The position numbers and the translations under genes are program-made. From Pauljensenia sp902373545 (GTDB lineage Bacteria; Actinomycetota; Actinomycetes; Actinomycetales; Actinomycetaceae), in the NCBI RefSeq assembly GCF_041432775.1, contig NZ_JAPWAG010000028.1:1-29619 (forward strand): 29,619 bases of DNA, given 5' to 3'. The first letter of the stretch is position 1. The number at the start of each line of letters is the position of its first letter. Of the stretch, positions 7,042 to 16,600 are shown one piece after another. The notes under the pieces are model-generated. The model saw nothing but the letters and a program-made list of their open reading frames with translations, had not been told where the DNA came from and made no database searches.

Positions 7042-10000
7042 TCAGTATCCTCCCTCGGTCATCTTTTCCTCGATGACGCGTCCGCCGAGGATCTCCAGGA
7101 CCGCCGCCAGGCCGATCTTCTGCGAGTTTTCAATGTTTTCGTCGTCAATGCTGGCGCTATCGTCGTCGGCCGCGTGGGTGCGAGGCGCGCCCGTGTCCCG
7201 TGAACGCTGAGCCTTGTCGCGCAGGGCGGCCTCTGCGGCGGCGCGCCCCGTCACAGGCGCGTCGTTGCCCGGCTGGGCGGGGCCGGCCTCGCCAGATGTC
7301 GGCCACTCCGAGGCGGCCTGCCATTCCGGGGTCGCCGGGGCGCCCGTCGTGGACGGCGTTGCCGAGGAGCCCGAGGCGGCCGGATCGGGCGCGGCGGCAA
7401 GCCACGACGGGGTCTGCGAGGCGGGAGGCTGCTGGACCGAGGCCTGCGGCGTCCATTCCTGGGGGCCCGCGTCCCGCTGGGCGGGAGCCTGCGGCGTCCA
7501 TTCCTGCGAGGCCGGGGCTGCCTCGGGTGCCGACTCGGGCTCCTCGGGCGGGGTCCACTCGGCGGCGCCGTCGTCGAAGGAGACGGACGCTCCGCCGGGG
7601 ATCACGACGGGGTCGCCCCAGCCGGTCGGCGTGGTGGGCGCGTAGGCGGCGGGCTCGATGGGCGCGTCGTCAAAGACTGGGGACGAGGCCGGGGCATCGA
7701 CCACGCTGTCGGCCTGCGCGGGTGCAGGTGACGGTTGGTCGGCGGGTTCCGGGTCGCCCGGGTAGGTGAAGACCGTGAAGGAGCGCTTGCGCGGCGCGGC
7801 CGGGGCCAAGGGCGCGGCGGAGCCGGCGCGCTGCTGGTCTGCGGCGGGTGCCTGGGCGGCGGCGGGCGCCTGGGCGAGGGCTCGGGCGGCCCTTTCGGGC
7901 AGGGCCGGGCGCTCCTGCTGGGCGGACATGGCGCCGGGCGCGGCGGGCTTCTGGGGCGCCGACCCGCTCTCGTACGAGGTGGGGCCGCCGTAGGTGGCGG
8001 GCGCATCCTGCCAGGGCTGTTCCTCCGCGCGCGCCGCCTCGCGGCGCAGGGGCGTCACCGTGGCCGTTGCGGGCCACGCGGATTCCTGCTGGGCGGGCGG
8101 GCGCACCGCGTCGCGGGCGGGTTGCGGCGCGCGGGCGGGTTGCGGCGCACGGGCGGGTTCGGGCCAGCCGCCGTCATCGTCCGACTCGAGGGCGCGAACG
8201 GGCTCGGGTCCTCGCACTGGCTTGGCTCCGCGCACTGGCTTGGCTCCGCGCGCAGGTTCGGGCCACCCATCGTCCTCGGGCTCGGGAGCGGGTTCGTCGT
8301 GGTATGCCGCCTGCGCGGCGGCCTCATCAAAAGGGGGCGGCTCCGAGACCCAGCCACCGGGCTGTGACTGCGCGGGGCGGCCGCTGGAATGCGATGCGGG
8401 GGCCGACGGGCCGGTCGTCGCTGATCCGCCCGAGGCCTGCCCCACCTGGGCAGACACGGTGACGGTCAGGCCGGTGACCTCACGGATGGCCTTTTCGACG
8501 TCTGCACCGCGCGGGCCGCGCGAGAAGGCGTTGACCATCGCTTCGACGGGGAAGAGCAGGACGACGGTGGAGCCGTCAACGGCTCCGAGCTGGGCGTTAC
8601 CGCCGACCATCGACCACGTCACGCGGCTGATGGAGGACAGGCGTTCCACGACCTCGTTCCAGCGTCCGCGCAGCATGTCGGCCTCGCGTCCGCCGGGGGC
8701 GTGGGCAGCGGGAGCCTCGCGGCGCGCGCTCTGCTGGTTGGATGCCTCGCGGCGCGCCGGTTCGTGGCTGCGCGCGTCGGGACGTTCCCGAGACGGCCGT
8801 TGCGCGGGGGCCTCGGGACGCTCGAAGCGTTCGGGGCGGAACTGCGCGGGGGCCTCGGGACGCTCGTTCGAGGGACGGTCACTCGCGGGACGCCCGGATC
8901 GATCGCCTGCGGGCGGTTCGTCGCCCGCCCCAGCTGGGCGCTCCTGTGCCGGGCGATACGCGGGATCGGGGGTGGCCTCGGGCGAACGCGGCGCGGGGCT
9001 GGACGAGCCCCAATCGGGGCCGCTCCCCCACGCGGGCACGCCCTGCGCGGCGGGCGCGGGCGAGGACGACGCGGGCGAGGACGACGCGGGTGCCTGCCCG
9101 GAGGGGGCCGAGGCCTCGGCGCGCTCCTGCTTCTTGCGGGCCAGGGCCTCGCGGGCCTCGCGGGCGCCGAAACGGCCCGAGGACGCCTCGGGCGATGAAG
9201 CGGGGGACGCCTGGCGCGGCGCTCCCCCACCGGTCATGCCGACGGTGCCCTGCACGGGGCCGGGGGCGGGCGCGGCGGTGGGAGTCGGCACGAGGATGCG
9301 GCCGACGAGGAGCTCAAGCTGCAGGCGGGGCGAGGTCGCGCCCGTCATGGCGCGCAGGGCCTCGTCGGTCAGGTCCGCGGCGCGTGAGAGACCGTGTGGC
9401 CCCCAGTTCTGCGCCTGGCGCTGCATGCGCTCGAACTGGTCGTGCGGGGTGTCCGCCAGGACGTCGCGCGCTCCGTCGCCGGCGACCGCGATGATGAGGA
9501 GGTCGCGCAGGCGCTGGAGCAGGTCCTCGACGAAGCGGCGCGGGTCGTGGCCGGACTCGACCATGCGTTCGACGACGCGGAATGCCGCGGCGCCGTCACC
9601 ACCCGCGAGGGCGTCGACGGACTGGTCGAGCAGCGCGGAGTCCGTGTACCCGAGCAGGGCGACGGCCGTCTGGTAGGTAACCTGGCCGTCGATCGCGCCG
9701 GCCATCAGCTGGTCGAGGACGGACAGGGTATCGCGCACCGAACCGCCGCCCGCGCGCATGACGAGGGTTAGGACGCCCTCGCCGACGCCGACGTGTTCCT
9801 CAGCGCACAGGGTCGTCAAATACGGGCCAAGGACGTCCGGCGGGACCAAGCGGAACGGGTAGTGGTGGGTACGCGAGCGGATCGTGCCGATGACGCGCTC
9901 GGGTTCCGTCGTCGCGAAGACGAACTTGACGTGCTCGGGCGGCTCCTCGACGAGCTTGAGCAGCGCGTTGAAGCCCTGGTTCGTGACCATGTGGGCCTCG

Positions 10001-10380
10001 TCGATGATGAAGATCTTGTAGCGGTCGCGCACCGGCGCGAAGGTGGCGCGCTCACGCAGGTCACGCGCATCGTCGACGCCGCCGTGCGAGGCCGCGTCGA
10101 TTTCGACGACGTCGAGCGATCCGGGGCCACCGGTGGCCAGCTCACGGCACGATTCGCACTGTCCGCACGGGGTGTCCGTGGGGCCCTGTGCGCAGTTCAG
10201 GCAGCGCGCCAGGATGCGCGCCGACGTGGTCTTGCCGCATCCGCGCGGCCCCGAGAACAGGTACGCGTGCGTCACGCGATTCGCGCGCAGCGCCGCCTTG
10301 AGCGGCTCCGTCACGTGTTCCTGGCCGATCACCTGGTCAAAGGTGTCGGGGCGATACCGGCGATACAGAGCTGTGGTCAC
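7042..10380 (-). CDS. dnaX: DNA polymerase III subunit gamma/tau
   Basis: This is the clamp-loader ATPase subunit that organises the replicative polymerase. The 1112-residue protein starts TTALYRRYRPDTFDQVIGQ. It has Walker A GPRGCGKTT (44-52), four zinc cysteines (60, 63, 72/75, 78 region), Walker B IFIIDEAH, sensor TTEPERVIGTIRSR and SVRDTLSVLDQ. The ATPase and collar region ends near residue 370. The rest is very rich in Pro, Ala, Arg and Glu with short internal repeats. It is interrupted by a folded domain (READMLRGRWNEVVERLS to VTVSAQVG) and closed by a conserved-looking tail, EILGGRVIEEKM. The only reasonable start is GTG at 10380, since a stop lies four codons upstream; the mRNA may be leaderless. 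No A-rich slippery site for making a short gamma form was seen. recR follows one base later. Confidence 0.97.
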   Translation of the reverse strand: MTTALYRRYRPDTFDQVIGQEHVTEPLKAALRANRVTHAYLFSGPRGCGKTTSARILARCLNCAQGPTDTPCGQCESCRELATGGPGSLDVVEIDAASHGGVDDARDLRERATFAPVRDRYKIFIIDEAHMVTNQGFNALLKLVEEPPEHVKFVFATTEPERVIGTIRSRTHHYPFRLVPPDVLGPYLTTLCAEEHVGVGEGVLTLVMRAGGGSVRDTLSVLDQLMAGAIDGQVTYQTAVALLGYTDSALLDQSVDALAGGDGAAAFRVVERMVESGHDPRRFVEDLLQRLRDLLIIAVAGDGARDVLADTPHDQFERMQRQAQNWGPHGLSRAADLTDEALRAMTGATSPRLQLELLVGRILVPTPTAAPAPGPVQGTVGMTGGGAPRQASPASSPEASSGRFGAREAREALARKKQERAEASAPSGQAPASSSPASSSPAPAAQGVPAWGSGPDWGSSSPAPRSPEATPDPAYRPAQERPAGAGDEPPAGDRSGRPASDRPSNERPEAPAQFRPERFERPEAPAQRPSRERPDARSHEPARREASNQQSARREAPAAHAPGGREADMLRGRWNEVVERLSSISRVTWSMVGGNAQLGAVDGSTVVLLFPVEAMVNAFSRGPRGADVEKAIREVTGLTVTVSAQVGQASGGSATTGPSAPASHSSGRPAQSQPGGWVSEPPPFDEAAAQAAYHDEPAPEPEDDGWPEPARGAKPVRGAKPVRGPEPVRALESDDDGGWPEPARAPQPARAPQPARDAVRPPAQQESAWPATATVTPLRREAARAEEQPWQDAPATYGGPTSYESGSAPQKPAAPGAMSAQQERPALPERAARALAQAPAAAQAPAADQQRAGSAAPLAPAAPRKRSFTVFTYPGDPEPADQPSPAPAQADSVVDAPASSPVFDDAPIEPAAYAPTTPTGWGDPVVIPGGASVSFDDGAAEWTPPEEPESAPEAAPASQEWTPQAPAQRDAGPQEWTPQASVQQPPASQTPSWLAAAPDPAASGSSATPSTTGAPATPEWQAASEWPTSGEAGPAQPGNDAPVTGRAAAEAALRDKAQRSRDTGAPRTHAADDDSASIDDENIENSQKIGLAAVLEILGGRVIEEKMTEGGY

Positions 10381-10386
10381 CCTCCA

Positions 10387-10392
10387 AGCCTA
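10387..10392 (-). promoter_or_regulatory. Putative -10 box for a leaderless dnaX mRNA
   Basis: TAGGCT on the minus strand fits the actinobacterial TANNNT pattern and ends six bases before the dnaX GTG. Transcription would then begin at or next to the start codon. This would explain why GGAGG (10381-10385) touches the GTG with no spacer and so cannot work as a normal ribosome binding site. No good -35 box was found. Confidence 0.4.
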
Positions 10393-10521
10393 GTTGTTCC
10401 CACCCTCATCTGCGTCCCGCGCCGCGCGTTCCACACGCGCTGGAGATCCTCGTTCATTGACGAGGCCGGAGCGCAGTCATGGGGTCGAGGCGGGGTGGGG
10501 CGCGGGGTGGTGGGTATGCGG

Positions 10522-10558
10522 GAGGGGGCGCGGGACCGGTGTGGTCTCGCGCCCCCTC
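10522..10558 (-). terminator. Terminator after the giant surface protein gene
   Basis: GAGGGGGCGCG (10522-10532) pairs perfectly with CGCGCCCCCTC (10548-10558). The stem continues with GGACC/GGTCT (one G-U pair) around a five-base loop, about 16 pairs in all. No T-run follows, as is common in high-GC actinobacteria. It stands between the surface-protein stop and dnaX. Confidence 0.7.
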
Positions 10559-10571
10559 GTCACCTTGGCGG

Positions 10572-10625
10572 GGTTCACCCCGCTGTGGGGGTTCACTCCG
10601 CTGTGGGGTTCACCCCGCTGTGGGG
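10572..10625. repeat. Three tandem copies of a ~18-bp unit after the surface-protein stop
   Basis: GGTTCACCCCGCTGTGGGG is repeated three times at steps of 18 and 17 bases (TTCA at 10574, 10592 and 10609; the middle copy has ACTCC for ACCCC). The last copy touches the stop codon of the minus-strand gene (10626-10628). Each unit can form a small CCCC/GGGG fold. Confidence 0.7.
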
Positions 10626-13600
10626 TTAGGCGTCCTCACGGTCGCGGCGGCGTTTGGTTGCCAGTGCGAGGATGCCTGCTGCGGCTGCCAGGGTTGCCAT
10701 GCCTGCGATGATGGTGGCGTCGGTGCCGGTGCGGGCCAGGGCGGGGGCCCTGTTGACCAGTACCTTGTGTGCCTGGCTGGGGGTAGGTGCCGGGATGAGG
10801 GTCAGCGGGAAGTCCACATCCAGGTTCTCCTCGCCTTCACCGACCGTGACCGTCATCGAGGTCGTCGCCGCCGCATAGCCGTCGGGAACCTCGATGGTCA
10901 CGGTGTAGGTACCCGGGATCAGGCCGGTGAACCGGTAGTTGCCGTTAGCGTCGGTGGTGGTACGAGCCACCTCGGCGCCGTTGGCGTCGGTGAGGATCAC
11001 GGTCACGTTCGCGATGCCGGGCTCGCCGTCGTCACTGCCGTTAGCGTTCTTGTCGTCCCACACCCGATCACCAATCGTGGCGGGAGCAACCATGCCAAAG
11101 TCCACGCCCTGCACCGACGCATCAGAGATGGTGACCGCAGCCTGGGTGGCGCCCCGGCCCGTGTAGGCCTGGGTGGGCAGCAGACCCGCCAGATCACCCT
11201 TATCGGGATCAACGATCACCACGCGGTAGGCCCCCGGCGCCAGACCCACAAACTGGTAGGCACCATTCTCATCGGTCACCACAGTCATGGGCTTCCCCTC
11301 GGCGCCCTGCACCGGGGTGCCGTCCTCGCTCACGAGCGCGACCGTGACGCCCTTGAAGCGCTGCTCATCATCGCCCTTGGAGTAGGACGCGTCCGAGTCA
11401 CGGTAAATCGTGCCACCCAGGTTGAACCCGCCCTTGAACGAGGCCGAGGACTCGTTGTTGGTCGGATCATCGCCCACCTGATCCTGGTGAGTAATACGAG
11501 CAACGTTGGTCACCAGCGTGCCAGCGCCCTCACCGGTGATATCCACCGTGATCGCAATCGTCTTAACATCACCCTTGGCCAGGGGCGCATCAGACAGATC
11601 CCACACGCCCGTCGCCGAGTCGTAGGAGCCATCACCCTGCGCGGACACGAACGCAACACCAGCAGGAAGCTGATCGCTAGCCGTCACGCCCGTCGCCACT
11701 CCCGGACCGTTATTGGTCAGCGTCAGCGTGTAGGTCACGCGCTGACCCGGAGTGAACTCAAAGGACTCCTGAGCCGCCTCATCCGGATCAGTGATCGCCT
11801 TCTTGATCGCGGTATCAGCCGAAACACCAAAACCCCAATCCTGATCAAGATTCTGATTCTTCTCACCCGACAGCGTCAGGTCAGCCGTGAGCTTCATGGC
11901 CGTTGCGAAGGCGGTGGAATCAGCCTTGGTTGCATCACTGATCACGGTCTTGTTCTCAACATCTCCAGCAGGGGAGTGGGTGAGAACGTCGAGCAGCGGT
12001 TCGGCGGTCTGGAGAGTCTCAGGATCGATACTCACCTTGTAGTCGCCGGGCAGCAGGTTCTCGAACTTGTACGTGCCATCCGCATCAGTCGTGGTCTCAT
12101 ACGTGCGGGTGATACCCCCCGGACCCGTCCACGTGAGCGTGACCTTCACACCGGGCAGTACCTTGTCTCCGGCGTCGGGGGCGCCCCCACCGTTCTGGTT
12201 GACATCCACGAACAGCTGATCACCAATCACACCAGTACCAACGGCACCGAAGTCAATCGTGTCATCCGTCTGTCCCTGAGCCACGGTGACCGAGGCCGTA
12301 GCTCCGTTGGAGTCGGCAGCGCGGTCGTCTCCAGCCTCCGAGGTCGTTGCCTCAAAGCCAGCGGGCGCCTGGAAGGACACCTTGTAGCCGCCGGGCAGCA
12401 GGTTCTCGAACACGTACTTGCCATTCGCGTCCGTGGTGACGGCGGCAACCGGGTTACCCGACGCATCGGTCACGGCGGAGCCGTCCTCGTAGGTCAGGGT
12501 CACCGTCACGCCCGGCAGAGCGGGCTCGTCGGCGTCCTGAATGCCATCGCGGTTGACGTCCATCCACACCTTGTCACCGACAGAGGCGGGCTTGACAAAC
12601 CCGAAGTTCACGTCAATGACCGACCCCGTCGCCTCAGCGATGGTCACATCCGCGGTCGTCTTGTACCGGCCCGTGTAGGCCTCGGTGGGCTTAGTGCCCT
12701 CAAGCGGACCAGAGGTCGGATCAACGACGCTGACCGAGTACTCGCCCAACGGCAGACCCACGAAGGAGTACTTACCCTCGGCGTCCGTCACAGCCGTGAC
12801 CGGGTTGCCGTCCTTGTCCAGGACGGGGGTGCCGTCCCTCTTCAGGAGCGCAACCGTGACACCCGCGTACGGGCTCTCACCGTTATCGGAGCTAAACGAG
12901 GCATTGGCATCGTTGTACAGCTTGCCAGCAATCGTGTAACCAGCAGTCAACGGCACCGACGACGAATTATCCGGCGTCTTATCACCAATCTGATCCTGCT
13001 TCTCGATCGTGGCTGTGTTGGTGACGACCGAACCAGCAGCAGAAGCATCAACAGTGACAGTGATGCGCAGCGTGCGCGACGCGTCCTTCTCGATCACCTC
13101 AGTACTCAGGTCCCACCTGCCGGAGGCGGCATCGTAGGTACCATCGCCCTGTGCGGACACGAAGGTCACGCCCGACGGCAACTTATCCTGCGCAACCACG
13201 CCAGTAGCCGGGCTCGGGCCCTCGTTCGTGAGCGTCAGCGTGTAGGTAACGGACGTACCAGGGGTGAAGCCACCCGCCGGAACCTCGGCCGGGTCCGCGA
13301 TCGCCTTCACGATCGCCGTATTAGCCACGCCGGTGAACGCCCAATCCTGGTCATTGTTCGACATCGCACCGGGGTTCAGCGTCACCTTGGAGGTAAGGGA
13401 GAGCTCCTGGCCCTCCGCAGCCGTCAAGTCACCCGACGGGGCGTGGGTCTGAGCAGTGCACTCAGGGCACACGGTAGCCAGAGAAGCCTTGTCAACAGTC
13501 ACCACGTAATCGCCGGGAGCCAAATCCTTAAACGAGTAGTGTCCGTCGGCATCCGTCACCGTCGAAAGCGTCTTCTCCACACCCGCAGGCGTCGTGTAGG

Positions 13601-16600
13601 TCAGCGTCACAGTCACGCCAGCCAACGGCTTGTCCGGGCCCGAAGGCGCGGAACCACCGTTGTTGTCGACGTCCCAGAACAACGTGTCACCAATCGTGCC
13701 ATCGGCGACGAGGCCGAAGTCGACGGTCTCGTCGTTCTGGCCCTGGGTGAGCGTGACGGAGCTGTCGGCGCCGTTGGAGTCCTTTTCGCCATCCGCAGCC
13801 GCGTAGCTCGTGGTCGCGGAGTAACCTGCGGGAGCCGTGAAGATAACCTTGTAGTTCTCCTCGCCCGCGTTCGCGACGATCCGATCAACGTTCGGCATCA
13901 GGTTCGTGAACTCGTACTTACCGTTGGCATCCGTGGTCACAGGCTTGACGGGGTTGCCGTCCAGGTCGATGACCGGGTTGCCGGCACCGTCCGTCAGAGT
14001 GACGGTGACGCCGGCGACGCCGACCTCGTCCGCGTCCTGGATGCCGTCCTTGTTCGCGTCGAACCACACGAAGTTACCCACCGAGGCGGGCTTCACGAAC
14101 GCAAAGTCGACCTTCGTGGCGTTGGGCGCGGCACTCGTCAGGGCGATCGGGTCCGGCGTCACGAGCTTGCCCTTGCCGGCCTCACTGCGCTTGGTCGACG
14201 AGCCGTAGCCGTAGGTCTGCTTGTAATCGGCCAGGTTTACGTCGGCGCCGTCAACCTTCGCCTCGCCAGCAACGACCTCGACCTTGTACGAGCCCAGCGG
14301 CAGACGGGTAAAGGTGTAGTTGCCGTTCGCGTCGGTCGTGGCGGTGATGTCCGCGCCGGACGCGTCCTTCACCGGGTTGCCGTCCACATCCAGCAGACGA
14401 ACCGTCACGCCTTCGAAGGGACTATCGAGGGTGGGCGAATCGTTGAACCAGGTTGCGTCCTTGTCGTTGTAGATGGTGCCCGAAATGGTGCCACCCACCT
14501 TGAAGGACGCGCTGTCCTTGTTGTTGTCCTTGTTGGAGTCGATCTGATCGAACTCACCCAGCGTCGCCGTGTTCGTGATAGTCGAACCCTCGGTGCCGGG
14601 CTCGACCTTCACGAGGACGTACAGCGTCTCGGTACCACCGACGTAGAGGTTGGTGTTGAGAACGCCAGACTCCATGGCTTGCCAGTCCGTGTCGAGGACC
14701 TCAAAGCCGGAATCTGCCTTCACGGTGCCAGTGCACGGGTTCGTTGCACCGTCCTGGCAGATGCGCGTCTCGGAGGAGACGAATTCGACGCCTGCCGGAA
14801 GCACTTCCTTGACGGTCATGCCCGAAGCAACAGCCGGACCCTTGTTGTTCAGGGTGATGCGGTAGAGCATGTAGTCGCCCGGCATGATCGGTTCCGTCGA
14901 CTGGAGGGTCTCGGGAATACCGTTGGCGTCGCGAACCGGCTCGTCGCCGTTCATCTTGACGCGGGACACGGTCTTGGCGACCTCGACGTCGGTGGAGACG
15001 TTGATGCCGACCTTGGGGGCCTCGTTCGGCAGGAGGTAGGACACCTTGCCGTTCAGCATGGAACCACCGGACATGGCGACGGAGTTCCAGGCGATCAGGT
15101 TGGCGTTGACCGGAGAGGTCATGGTCGCGATGAACTGGATCTTCTCGCCCACCTCGATGTCGCGGTTCATCACCAGGCGGAAGCCCGTGATCGTCGTCAG
15201 GTCGGCGGGAGCGGGGCCCCAGGCATTCTGCGTGCAGCCCACGGGGGCGTCATTCATCGAGCCACCCGCGGAGAGGACCTCGCCTCGGCAGGGGTTGGGA
15301 ACCGTGGAGTACTGGATCGTGATGTCCGAGGCCGGAACCGGCGTGACCTCGGGATCGCGACCCGGCTTCTCCTTCACCGACTGGAAGGCCCAGGTGGTGG
15401 AGTTCAGGTTCGGCTTCCAGTGCGAGCCGCGAGCCTGGCCAGCGGCGGGACCAACACCCACGTCACCCTTGTAGGGCAGGATGTCGTAGGCCACGACGTT
15501 CGTCAGCGGGGTGTTGCCGGCGTTGGAGATCGTGAAACGGTAGGCGCCGTCCGCACCCGGGTCGATCTCGGCGATCTCGCCAGCGGGGACGAAGTCGGCG
15601 TTCTTGTTGCCCTTGACTTCCTTCGCAATGTTCATCGACGGGGTGGTCGCGACGTTGAAGTTCGTCGCCGCGTTACACACGTAGTCGGTCATCGAGCCGT
15701 TCTTGTTCACGTCGAAGGTGTCGACCGCGCGGCTACCGATGCAGTAGTTCGTGTTGCGCAGGCTCTTGTCCTCGTTCGTGGCCTTCGCGCCGTCGCCGGG
15801 CATGAACGCCATGGCGTCGTTCGTGTTCTTACCGGCAGCAGCGGTCGCAAGCACGTTCACGTTGAAGGTCGAGTAGAGGCTGCCCTCGACCGGGTCGGGC
15901 ACCTTCCAGCGGATCAGAGTGCGGCCCGTTCCGTTGAAGTCCTTCTCGACCTCGACCGTGACCTTGCTCAGGTCGTAGGGCGTGCCGTCGGGGTTCTTCA
16001 GCGTCGAGCGCTTCTCGGGGACGATCGCCGAGGCGTCGTCCACGTCAAAGCCCTCGGGCAGCAGGTCAACAATGGTGAACGGAGTGGGGGCGCCACCGTC
16101 GGCCTTCGTCTTGGCGGTGCCGTTGATGAAGAAGGTGGCGGGCTTGCCAACGACCACGGGGTTGGTGCGAACGGACTTGTAGGCCTGGACGCTCGGGAAC
16201 TCGTCGCGCACGCGCATCCACGAGCACATGTCCTCGTTGGAGGCGACGACGTTGCCACTGTCCTTGTCGGTCACCGTGCCGCTCGCGCAGTTCTGGAAGC
16301 GCACGTAGTCCGGGGAGGCCTCGTAGTTGTAGTACCTCTCGGGCGGGAACACAGGGTTGTAGTGCGACGCGAAGTCCGCGGGCTCCTTGTTCGGGAAGTT
16401 CGTGGGGATTGTGCCGTGCAGCCACGCCTGGGGGTTCGTCTGGGGGGCGGCGTCCGTGTCGATCGTGAAGCGGGTGATCCACTCCCCCTCGGGCAGGGTC
16501 AGTCCGGTCGTCTTCGTGTAGTTGACGGTCTCGTGATTGCCCTTGTTGGTCCAGTATTCGAGGGTCCATCCGCCATTGTCCTCGTATCCAGACTTGCTGA

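Noticed and set aside
10572..10625. Frame extension of the surface protein into the tandem units
   Set aside because: The stop at 10626-10628 directly follows the charged tail RRRDREDA expected after a sortase anchor, so the repeats are non-coding.
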